Below, piece by piece: positions 1-7,934 of a stretch of 64,000 nucleotides of DNA. Where the stretch lies: contig NZ_CALGRE010000037.1 of the NCBI RefSeq assembly GCF_937958975.1, positions 10,210-74,209 on the forward strand. The letters are read 5' to 3'. The translations under genes and the position numbers were made by a program. The notes below the pieces were generated by a model, which made no database searches, was not told the origin of the DNA, and saw only the letters and a program-made list of their open reading frames with translations. Source of the stretch: an uncultured Eubacterium sp. (GTDB lineage: Bacteria; Bacillota; Clostridia; Lachnospirales; Lachnospiraceae). Numbering within the stretch: position 1 is the first letter of the stretch; every line of letters begins with the position of its first letter.

Positions 1-8
1 CCCTCCAT

Positions 9-43
9 AATCAAGTTATATAAATCGCTTATATAACTTGATT
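9..43. promoter_or_regulatory. Perfect 15-bp inverted repeat, probable operator
   Basis: Positions 9-23 and 29-43 are exact reverse complements with a 5-nt centre. The repeat overlaps the -10 box of the minus-strand promoter at 41-69, covers its expected start point, and ends just before a GGAGGG-like ribosome-binding site (1-6, minus). Its place is that of a repressor or activator binding site; the factor is unknown. Confidence 0.6.
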
Positions 44-69
44 ATGTCATTTATATGGTATTTTGTCAA
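41..69 (-). promoter_or_regulatory. Sigma-A promoter for a gene beyond the left edge
   Basis: Minus strand: -35 TTGACA (64-69), 17-bp spacer, -10 CATAAT (41-46). It is followed by the palindrome at 9-43 and a GGAGGG Shine-Dalgarno at 1-6, so the start codon should lie just outside the window. Confidence 0.7.
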
Positions 70-88
70 GCACCCCAACGGCGTAAAT

Positions 89-134
89 AAATCAAGACTT
101 CCGTACACGACAAGTGTGCTGAAAGCCTTGATTT
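89..134 (-). terminator. Probable terminator after the GNAT-kinase gene
   Basis: An 8-bp outer stem (89-96 with 127-134) encloses a further 6-bp stem with two wobble pairs and a short ACAC/GTGT tip. On the minus strand it is followed by GATTTATTT, a weak T-rich tail. It separates the upstream gene from the promoter at 41-69. Confidence 0.5.
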
Positions 135-176
135 TTACACCTCTAATTCTTTTGAATCTCTCTTTATCTTGTTAAT

Positions 177-1121
177 TCAATCTCTCGATATGATTTTTAA
201 ATAATTATCTACTTCTTCTCTTGATTGAAAAATAACAATATTTTTATCTACCTGATATTTTTCCAATAATTCATAAATCTGTGGTAATTGATTTCTAGGG
301 AAATCAATTATAAACCGTTCAAAATCTTCATCCAGTTCCGTTTCAATCCACGGCAAGTCCTCTCTCTTGTTTCCAATACGAGATTTGGCCCCCAAAAGAC
401 AGACTTCTAACGGAAAATCCATCAAAAAAACGGTATTACATTGCCTTAGGCGAACCTCAAGTGTACGTTGATAATTGCCATCAATAATCCACTTATCGCC
501 TTGGACAATTTCATTCAATCGGATATCAAATTCTTCTCTTGAAATATTCGTTTTATCCGGCTTATGCCACAGCATGTCCAAATAATATAATGGAAGATTT
601 GTAACCTCTCTCAATCTTCGTGCGAACGTGCTTTTTCCTGCACCAGGACTTCCTATAATAATTACTTTCAAGTTTATTTGCTTCACATAAACCCTAGAAT
701 CTTCTCCATGAATATCTTTCATCATCTGAAAAAACTCATATCCATATTTTTCGTATAATCCAACATAATTCGTTGAAATGTATATATTTCTCATTGCAGC
801 TGCTTGCGCCAACACTTCTGCATATTTTAGCAACTTTCCCACATAATGATTTCCTCTATATTTAGGGAAAGTATATATCCATCCAATCCACGGTGTTAAT
901 TCCGTTGACGGAACATCATCTTTGTCCGCAAATGTACAAAAAGAAACCAAATTTTCGCCATCTGCTAACATAAGTACCTTAGTATTTTCCCCCACCAAAC
1001 TCTTTAACCCTTGATTCCTTAATAGTTCATACAAATACTGTCCAGCACCCCAATCACATTCTTTGATTTTAGATAACCAATATTCTTTATTGTCAATGCT
1101 GAAATACTCTATTATTCTCAT
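177..1121 (-). CDS. GNAT acetyltransferase fused to a P-loop kinase-like domain
   Basis: A 314-residue two-domain protein. Residues 1-145 resemble a GNAT N-acetyltransferase, with an acetyl-CoA-loop-like RGNHYVGKLL at 89-98. Residues 150-314 resemble the small AAA/adenylate-kinase-like proteins annotated as FlaR or topology modulation proteins, with Walker A GSPGAGKST at 157-165. The domains join with almost no linker. The ATG at 1121 was chosen because GGAGA lies 8 nt upstream; an in-frame start 18 codons earlier has no such site. Substrates are unknown. It is probably cytoplasmic and lies downstream of another GNAT gene on the same strand. Domain assignment is by motif and gene layout only. 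Confidence 0.75.
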   Translation of the reverse strand: MRIIEYFSIDNKEYWLSKIKECDWGAGQYLYELLRNQGLKSLVGENTKVLMLADGENLVSFCTFADKDDVPSTELTPWIGWIYTFPKYRGNHYVGKLLKYAEVLAQAAAMRNIYISTNYVGLYEKYGYEFFQMMKDIHGEDSRVYVKQINLKVIIIGSPGAGKSTFARRLREVTNLPLYYLDMLWHKPDKTNISREEFDIRLNEIVQGDKWIIDGNYQRTLEVRLRQCNTVFLMDFPLEVCLLGAKSRIGNKREDLPWIETELDEDFERFIIDFPRNQLPQIYELLEKYQVDKNIVIFQSREEVDNYLKIISRD

Positions 1122-1213
1122 TATATAATCTCCTGCCAATATAAAACCTGCTTTTCCGATTTTTAGCATCAACATTCAAAATAGTTTGGTACTATTTAAA
1201 TAGTTCACTTGAA

Positions 1214-1771
1214 CTAATCAATGAAACTCTGCCTGCTACTATCCCACTCTTCTTTTGTAATACAGGAAACATGCTCTGTTCGAATATCTCCCATCAACTC
1301 CCATACAATATCTTTATTCGTATGATGATATCTAAATCCACACTTCTCCTGTACACGTTTTGATTTCATGTTTCCTTCAAAATATGCGCACCATATTTTT
1401 TCCAGATGACATGTTTCAAATCCATACTGTTGTATCCTTCTCACCGCCTCAGGTATCAATCCCTGTCCCCAATATGGCACTCCAATCCAATACCCGATTT
1501 CTCCTTCATTATCCTCAATATCCAGATTACTTTGTTTTCCAATCATCAGTCCAACACACCCAATAGGTTTATCACTTGATTTCAGAACTACCGCATAAGT
1601 ATCCGGTTCTGACAAAACATTCCGAATAACCTCTCTGCTGTTTTCAATACTGGTATGTGGAGGCCATCCGGCTATAGGACCAACATCAGGATGCTTTGCA
1701 TATTTATATAATTCTTCTGCATCCTCTTCCTTCCATGGTCTGAGAATTAATCTATCTGTATACAATTCCAT
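1214..1771 (-). CDS. GNAT family N-acetyltransferase (RimJ/RimL-like)
   Basis: 185 residues. The N-terminus (MELYTDRLILRPWKEEDAEE) is typical of the RimJ/RimL-like Acetyltransf_3 group that acetylates amino groups of proteins or small molecules with acetyl-CoA. The segment GYWIGVPYWGQGLIPEAVRR carries the GQG acetyl-CoA-binding motif, followed by the family's usual N-x-KSKRVQEKCGF strand near residues 134-146. GGAGG stands 7 nt before the ATG. The specific substrate cannot be told from sequence. It lies between the dGTPase-like gene and the GNAT-kinase fusion, all on the minus strand. Confidence 0.85.
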   Translation of the reverse strand: MELYTDRLILRPWKEEDAEELYKYAKHPDVGPIAGWPPHTSIENSREVIRNVLSEPDTYAVVLKSSDKPIGCVGLMIGKQSNLDIEDNEGEIGYWIGVPYWGQGLIPEAVRRIQQYGFETCHLEKIWCAYFEGNMKSKRVQEKCGFRYHHTNKDIVWELMGDIRTEHVSCITKEEWDSSRQSFID

Positions 1772-1810
1772 ATAAAATCCTCCAATTTCCTTAAATGCTT
1801 CTTTTATTCT

Positions 1811-3019
1811 TTAATCAAAATAAGATATATACTCTATTTTATATTTGCTATTTGGAAACAGCTTTTTATGTAACTCAACAAAATAGTCATCCGTCATGCT
1901 GGCAATATAATCTGCCACAATCTGATTTGGTTCCTCTTTACCATAATCAATCCCCTTATAATATTTAAGAGTATTGCGGACAAAATTCATATGATGTTTA
2001 AAAATAATAGATGATTCATCCTTCTTTATCAATTGTTCCAAAAGTGCATAATATACATCCCTAAACATTGGTTTTATAACATTTTCATATTTTGAATTAA
2101 TCTCATCATTTTTATATATCACTTTATAATTTTCGTCTTTTGCCTTTTTTAAATCTTTATATGCATCCTCGCTGAGCAGTATATAATCCTTGCCATAACT
2201 GTTTTCTATAATATCTACTGTCAGATTATTAATAATAGATGCATTGGCAGCCCCAATAATTTCATTGCTGAACTTATGCTTTCTATCAATTATTTTTGCA
2301 GTAATTGCATCCTGCCTATCCTTACCAATATACGCAATCATATCGCAGATTCTTACCACACAGCCTTCCAATGTCATAGGAATCAATTCCTTAATTGCTT
2401 CTCCTCCCCTGAGATAACATTGTTCCACTTCCATGTCATGGTCATTAAATTTCTTATTCCATTTTGGTCGGTATTCCTGCTGCTCAAACTCACCATTATG
2501 ACACAATACGCCATCTAAAACCTGAAGGCTGATATTTCTAGAAAAAATTTTGTCCAACACCCTTGTGCTCTGCACATTATGGTTAAATCTACGTCCCGTT
2601 TCTTCCTGTAGAATCTCATCTAAAAAACGTTCCCCTGCATGCCCAAAAGGTGTATGTCCAATATCATGCCCCAAGGCAATCGCCTCAATCAAATCCAAAT
2701 TTAGTCCCAATACAGAGCCAATATTTCGGGCAATTCTTGAGACCAACTGCACATGCAAAGCTCTTCTGGTAATATCATCATTATTATAAAAAGAAAACAC
2801 CTGGGTTTTATCCGCATACCGATTATAATATGGAAGATGCAAAATCTTTTCTACATCCCTTATAAATGCAGGACGCCATATATTGGGAATATCCTGCTCC
2901 ATATCACGCCTTATAATATCAGAGTCCTTACATCGGTATGGACTCTGATAATGGTTCTTTTTATCTTCACTAATCTGTTTCTGTAGTTCTTCACTCAACT
3001 TATGATAAACAAGCCGCAT
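1811..3019 (-). CDS. dgt: dGTPase-like HD-domain phosphohydrolase
   Basis: 402 residues. Dgt-family enzymes remove triphosphate from dGTP or other dNTPs. The family hallmark KTQVF appears at 71-75, a metal-binding His follows near 89 in RRALHV, and the HD dyad is H118-D119 within GHDIGHTPFGHAGE. The length fits the shorter Firmicutes dGTPases. Its start codon is only 10 nt beyond the stop of the upstream subtilase, and its GGAG ribosome-binding site abuts that stop, so translational coupling is possible although no functional link is obvious. The actual dNTP preference is unknown. Confidence 0.85.
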   Translation of the reverse strand: MRLVYHKLSEELQKQISEDKKNHYQSPYRCKDSDIIRRDMEQDIPNIWRPAFIRDVEKILHLPYYNRYADKTQVFSFYNNDDITRRALHVQLVSRIARNIGSVLGLNLDLIEAIALGHDIGHTPFGHAGERFLDEILQEETGRRFNHNVQSTRVLDKIFSRNISLQVLDGVLCHNGEFEQQEYRPKWNKKFNDHDMEVEQCYLRGGEAIKELIPMTLEGCVVRICDMIAYIGKDRQDAITAKIIDRKHKFSNEIIGAANASIINNLTVDIIENSYGKDYILLSEDAYKDLKKAKDENYKVIYKNDEINSKYENVIKPMFRDVYYALLEQLIKKDESSIIFKHHMNFVRNTLKYYKGIDYGKEEPNQIVADYIASMTDDYFVELHKKLFPNSKYKIEYISYFD

Positions 3020-3029
3020 TCTCTTGCTC

Positions 3030-6000
3030 CTATTTTTTCTTTTTCACCTTTACTACTTTTACCTTAGACCATGCACCATATATCTTTTCTCCATAAAAAG
3101 TTGTGTATGCTCTGGCCTTTACATAGTATTTCTTTTTGGCTTTTAACTTCTTCAATGTAATCTTCAGTTTTTTGCCGGAAACTGTTTTCGTAACTTTTTT
3201 ACCAAATTTCTTTGATGTCGAATACATAACCTGATATCCCTTTGCCTTTTTCACTTTCTTTAATACCAGTTTTATACTCTTATTATTTTTTGCTCTTGTT
3301 GCCTTAGAAATTTTTACTCTTCCCGGTGTAGTAACTTTAGTATTAACATCGCTATAGTCTGCCACAACTTCAGCCTTTATTTTGCTTGGACAATCACTGG
3401 CCTTTACCGTATAAACATAGCCGTTTTTCCCTTTTTTAATATCCTTTCCATTCACAACAAACTTCTTGATAATCATATCTTCATCCAATACCATAGCTTT
3501 TAATGTAATAGTATCTCCCGGAAGATAAAAACCTGCTCCACCTACATATCCGCCAATACCACTGTTATCTATAACGTTTATAAATCCATTCGTAATTGGA
3601 ATAGACACACAATTAATGCCTTCCTCTTCCTCCAAAAATTGGTCTAAATTAACATCTTTCGTAGACCAAAACTCATCAAAATCATCCTCTGAATATTGGT
3701 CTCCATAAATAACATACAATTTATCCTGCACTGTTGTGGCAAAAAGATTACTATACTCCAATTGATTTGAATTTAATGCATATCCTGTCGCTGTATATGT
3801 GTCTTTATTCACATCGTAGCGGAATGTATCTCCCAAGTTTTCTACTCTCATATCAGTATAGACGATTCCATCTTTCACAAGACCAACCTGTGCTGTCGTT
3901 ACTAAAAACTCCTTATCAGCTACTGAATCATTATATGCATCTATTGATTTACCTAATTTCACCTTTGATGTTGTCCATTTCTTTCCATCAAAAATAATAT
4001 TCTTAGGAATGTCCTTTGTTCCATTGGAACCTAAAGTTATGACTAATTTTTTACCAACCTGCAATGCTTTCGAAAATGCTCTGCATTCAGGCAATGTAAC
4101 TCCATTTGTCCACTTTTTCGTTGAAACAGAATACTTTTTAACTTTTGAAACAAAGGTACCAGTCTCGTCGATACCACCGGCTAAATATAAATCTCCGTTA
4201 TAAGCAGCAAGTATGCTGCCGGTCAAATCATACATATCCTCTGGAATATCTGATAACTTCTTCCATCCCTTTTCTTCATTATAACATGCTAAAATTTTGT
4301 CCGATGCATATCCCACATCAATAGTTAATATTCCATAAATTACGCCATTCGTATATGTATAATCCGTATCATTATAAATAGTGTAGTCTACAGCCTGAGC
4401 ATACTCTTTTCCAAACATCTCTCCTTTAAATTCAAACTGACTTTCACTCCAATAAATACTTTCTTTATTTGTGTCATCATCCACATAAGGCAGACCATAT
4501 ATTACCTGTCCATTTGCATTAATATAGACCATACTTTCACCACTGGAAAGAAGCTGTCCTCCATTCAGTCCACCGCTGATAAGCGCTTCTTTCTTAAAGG
4601 ACTTTCCTGCTGTAAAGAAATATCTATCTTCATAAACCTGCTCATTCTTTACAACTTTTATATTCATTTGTCGGTTTGAATAAGATTGACCATCAACAAC
4701 AATCAGCTTTCCATTATTCGATAAAACTTTAACCTGTTTATCATTTATATACACTAATGCGTTTTCAGTATAATATCCATGAATCTCAAGCTGTTTCTTG
4801 TTATTAAAAGTAACCTTCTCAATTGTCATATCAGGCACTTCAACCTTAGACAAATCGAGAACTCCACCGGTTACCATTTTTTCTTTCAGACTCTCGCTCT
4901 TTCGCACACTGCCTAAAATCCTTGCTTTTATCTGAAGTGCAGTCTCGTCAGGATAAGCATTGGCTACTGCGGCTACTGCACCTGTCACATGTGGCGCTGC
5001 CATAGATGTTCCATTATAATAATCATATTTACCAAAATTATCAGCCGATACGTTTTCTCTGCTAATTCCCATATCATCCACATACACTGTATAATCACCC
5101 TCTACAGCTGCATAAATAGCAAGAACTAATGCATGTTTTTCTTCCTTTTTATTATTGGAAGAAACTTCGTTCGAGAAATGTGTCCAGTAATTTCCTTCAT
5201 CAATATAACTGCCGGCAAGCATTTCTTCCTCAATATCACCAATTTTACATTTTCCATCTTTATCTATTTTATAATCTGCAAAATATAATACAGGTGGCAC
5301 TTCAAACAAATCTTCTATACCTGATGCATCTTCATGTTTCGCCGACGGACCTGTAACCTTTGCCATCAGGCTGGCATGTGTCTGGGTAGAGGATGCTTTT
5401 ATATCATATGGCAGATACAAATAATAATATCCTTTCGCCTTTGCCCCTTGAATCGTCCACTGAAGAGATTTATCCGTTGAAGATTTTTCACCAAAATACT
5501 GCTTTGTTGTGGTAAATACATTCATTTCCCCTTCATCTGTCGCACTTGTTCCATAAGCAATATCACCCTGTTGTGCCACATTTTCCGTACTTCCATTTTC
5601 ATCCATCGTCCGAATCATATTTCCATTATCAAAGGACTCATATGTACTACACAAATCGAACTTATTTTCATACAATCCCGGATTAAAGCAATTATAGGAT
5701 ACTGTTGATAATATATCAGCGCCCGGAGCTGCAATATCCACACTCTTCTTTCCATAATTTGAAAAAGCTGCAAGTTCATCCTTTTCATTCGATGCCGCAA
5801 CAGAGACAACATATGGACTGTCGATATTTGCCGGTATTGACGCCACGATATCATTATCCTCGCTCTCATTCCCTGCAGCACAGACAGATATAGCCCCCTT
5901 TGCCCCAACTAAATTTATAAGCGTCTTTAATATCTCTGATTCTTCATCGTCTCCACCGCTGCCCCAGGAATTATTCACTGCAACAACATTTACTCCCAGC

Positions 6001-6857
6001 TGCTGTGCCTTATAAATATAGTTATAAGCTCCTACTGCTTCCATGCCATATCCCGAACCACTCTCATCTAAAATTTTAAGTGCCATAATCTTAACATTGT
6101 CACTTTTTGCAGTTCCTGCAATTCCTGTTTCATTGTTTGACTTTGCAGCCATAATTCCGGAACAATGGCTGCCATGACCATTATCATCCAGCGGGTCTGC
6201 ATCCTTATTTATAAAATCATAACCATGCTGACCTAATAACTTTCTATTATTATAAGGATTATTCCATACTACATCTTTTAAATCTTCATGTGTATAGTCA
6301 ATACCTGTATCTACTAATGCGATAACTCTCTCCTGACTATCTTTATCAGCCAGAAAAGATACATCTGCATTGATATCTAAGCCATCTATTCCATCATTTT
6401 GTCCTTTATTCTCCTGCGCCCACTGATGCCTATAATAAGAATCATTATAATCGGCTTTTTTAATCTTGTAATTTGGCTCTGCATATTTTACATTACTTTT
6501 TTTACTCAGCCTGTCAATTAATTCTTTTGTAGAATACTTATCTGATTTTACTAATGACACAGAAAATTCCTTTTCAGGAGCCACTTTATTTGCTCTAATA
6601 CCGGATTGGTTCTCTCCAAACACATATGTACTTACAATTTCTATATCACTGCCTATAATATTTCCCGTCCTGCTCTTTGCAGATATTCCTTCACTATTAT
6701 ACATAATAATAGCTTCGCCCTCTGCATAATCATTCGTTTCTGTTGTATCTACGTTATACTCTTTCATATTATTCTTACCTGCCATAACCGGATAAACGGT
6801 AACCGTCATACATACCGTAAGAAATAACGCAAATGCCCTCGTTATCTTTTTTCTCAT
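3030..6857 (-). CDS. Large secreted subtilisin-like (S8) serine protease
   Basis: 1275 residues. An N-terminal signal peptide (about 1-27) is followed by a propeptide-like region (45-135, ending near YAEPNYKI) and an S8 catalytic domain with D183 (LVDTGID), H228 (NGHGSH), oxyanion N330 (CAAGN) and S618 (NGTSMAAPH). About 230 residues between AAPGAD (377-382) and the Ser motif form an insertion not usual in a minimal subtilase. Downstream are kelch-like strands (for example YLAGGIDETGTFVSKVKKYS) and a C-terminal FN3-like repeat rich in Lys, a style common in Lachnospiraceae surface proteins. No LPXTG motif is seen. AGGAGG lies 7 nt before the ATG. It is likely extracellular or wall-associated; substrates are unknown. 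Confidence 0.9.
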   Translation of the reverse strand: MRKKITRAFALFLTVCMTVTVYPVMAGKNNMKEYNVDTTETNDYAEGEAIIMYNSEGISAKSRTGNIIGSDIEIVSTYVFGENQSGIRANKVAPEKEFSVSLVKSDKYSTKELIDRLSKKSNVKYAEPNYKIKKADYNDSYYRHQWAQENKGQNDGIDGLDINADVSFLADKDSQERVIALVDTGIDYTHEDLKDVVWNNPYNNRKLLGQHGYDFINKDADPLDDNGHGSHCSGIMAAKSNNETGIAGTAKSDNVKIMALKILDESGSGYGMEAVGAYNYIYKAQQLGVNVVAVNNSWGSGGDDEESEILKTLINLVGAKGAISVCAAGNESEDNDIVASIPANIDSPYVVSVAASNEKDELAAFSNYGKKSVDIAAPGADILSTVSYNCFNPGLYENKFDLCSTYESFDNGNMIRTMDENGSTENVAQQGDIAYGTSATDEGEMNVFTTTKQYFGEKSSTDKSLQWTIQGAKAKGYYYLYLPYDIKASSTQTHASLMAKVTGPSAKHEDASGIEDLFEVPPVLYFADYKIDKDGKCKIGDIEEEMLAGSYIDEGNYWTHFSNEVSSNNKKEEKHALVLAIYAAVEGDYTVYVDDMGISRENVSADNFGKYDYYNGTSMAAPHVTGAVAAVANAYPDETALQIKARILGSVRKSESLKEKMVTGGVLDLSKVEVPDMTIEKVTFNNKKQLEIHGYYTENALVYINDKQVKVLSNNGKLIVVDGQSYSNRQMNIKVVKNEQVYEDRYFFTAGKSFKKEALISGGLNGGQLLSSGESMVYINANGQVIYGLPYVDDDTNKESIYWSESQFEFKGEMFGKEYAQAVDYTIYNDTDYTYTNGVIYGILTIDVGYASDKILACYNEEKGWKKLSDIPEDMYDLTGSILAAYNGDLYLAGGIDETGTFVSKVKKYSVSTKKWTNGVTLPECRAFSKALQVGKKLVITLGSNGTKDIPKNIIFDGKKWTTSKVKLGKSIDAYNDSVADKEFLVTTAQVGLVKDGIVYTDMRVENLGDTFRYDVNKDTYTATGYALNSNQLEYSNLFATTVQDKLYVIYGDQYSEDDFDEFWSTKDVNLDQFLEEEEGINCVSIPITNGFINVIDNSGIGGYVGGAGFYLPGDTITLKAMVLDEDMIIKKFVVNGKDIKKGKNGYVYTVKASDCPSKIKAEVVADYSDVNTKVTTPGRVKISKATRAKNNKSIKLVLKKVKKAKGYQVMYSTSKKFGKKVTKTVSGKKLKITLKKLKAKKKYYVKARAYTTFYGEKIYGAWSKVKVVKVKKKK

Positions 6858-6884
6858 ATTTTGCCTCCTTATACTTCTCTTTTT

Positions 6885-7373
6885 CTATTCTAATTCTGTT
6901 TGAATTACTTTCCATGTATCCACTAATTTATCCAACTTCCACATTGCATTGGCAGGACTCGTGGACGGTAAACAAATTGCTTCTATTTGACTTTCCGGAA
7001 AAATATACTTTTTGTATAATTCATTTGCCTTTTTTCCATTCGTATAAATCTTTTTTATTTTACTCTTATGTAAAATTTCTGAAATATCATTAACCACTAC
7101 ATTTTTGATACTGCTATCGGCGGACCCTTCAATTTCACATGAATGTATTACGTCCCACACAGCAATATGATTTCGTATCAACAAGTCCTTTTTCTGCTCT
7201 ATACTTTCCGGTACTTTATCTCCCATAATTACAGATATTACTTTCCAGAACCTATTCTGTGGATGACCATAATAAAATCCGCTTTCTCTTGATTTCACTG
7301 ATGGAAAACTTCCTAATACTAATATTTTTGATTCCTGATTATACACAGGTTCAATCGGATGAATTATATTCAT
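6885..7373 (-). CDS. DNA-deoxyinosine glycosylase-like (UDG superfamily)
   Basis: 162 residues. It resembles the hypoxanthine-DNA glycosylase branch of the uracil-DNA glycosylase superfamily, which excises deaminated bases. The N-terminal GSFPS at 21-25 matches the GSxPS motif of this branch, followed by YYGHPQNRFWKVI (34-46), the substrate-pocket segment. The second catalytic loop is the C-terminal LPSTSPANA. The gene lies 27 nt upstream of the subtilase and 31 nt downstream of a Nudix gene, so the three may be co-transcribed; the Nudix and glycosylase pairing would make a small nucleotide-damage group. Base specificity is inferred from the family. Confidence 0.8.
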   Translation of the reverse strand: MNIIHPIEPVYNQESKILVLGSFPSVKSRESGFYYGHPQNRFWKVISVIMGDKVPESIEQKKDLLIRNHIAVWDVIHSCEIEGSADSSIKNVVVNDISEILHKSKIKKIYTNGKKANELYKKYIFPESQIEAICLPSTSPANAMWKLDKLVDTWKVIQTELE

Positions 7374-7404
7374 ATCTAACCATTCTTTCTGTCTAATTTA
7401 ATAT

Positions 7405-7902
7405 TTATTCAACAGTTACCATATGTTTAATCTGCTGTGGTAAATGTTTTATATCCGTCCGAAAAAAAACGGGATACATCATTGTATCTGACACCTCTTC
7501 CACTGGTATCCATTTCAAAGTTGCCAGATTCTCTGCTTCTTTAAACTCCATATGTATGTCATCCAATAACTCGGTATCTTTCATTAAATAATAGAAAGAC
7601 AATTCATGCCACCGCATCTTATTTTTCTCACCAAAATCTTCTTCGTTCGTATAGTGTTCCTCTGTAAAAAAATTTTCATGAATATAAACCAGTCTGTCAA
7701 TATCCATCTCAACACCAACTTCTTCAAACACTTCACGTCTAATGGCATCTTCCAATGTCTCATGCATATGAACCCGTCCGCCTACACTATAATAATAATC
7801 CGAAAATTCATCTTTTACCATAAGTAAATTATTGTTATGCATAATAATTGCACCAACACGATAATTAAACTTTCCTTTTTCTGTAATAAATGATAAATCC
7901 AT
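7405..7902 (-). CDS. Nudix hydrolase
   Basis: 165 residues. A full Nudix box runs from G42 (GGRVHMHETLEDAIRREVFE) to about residue 64 and keeps the REVFEEVG core that binds Mg2+. Members hydrolyse nucleoside diphosphates linked to another moiety; the substrate cannot be assigned. GGAG precedes the ATG. It is 32 nt downstream of the spermidine-synthase-like gene and 31 nt upstream of the glycosylase gene, which suggests a shared transcript. Confidence 0.9.
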   Translation of the reverse strand: MDLSFITEKGKFNYRVGAIIMHNNNLLMVKDEFSDYYYSVGGRVHMHETLEDAIRREVFEEVGVEMDIDRLVYIHENFFTEEHYTNEEDFGEKNKMRWHELSFYYLMKDTELLDDIHMEFKEAENLATLKWIPVEEVSDTMMYPVFFRTDIKHLPQQIKHMVTVE

Positions 7903-7934
7903 ATAAACTCTCCTAATTCCTTTTTAACATTTGC

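Noticed and set aside
5615..5908. Minus-strand 97-codon frame inside the subtilase gene
   Set aside because: It is in another frame of a well-supported coding region and has a biased, low-complexity-like composition.
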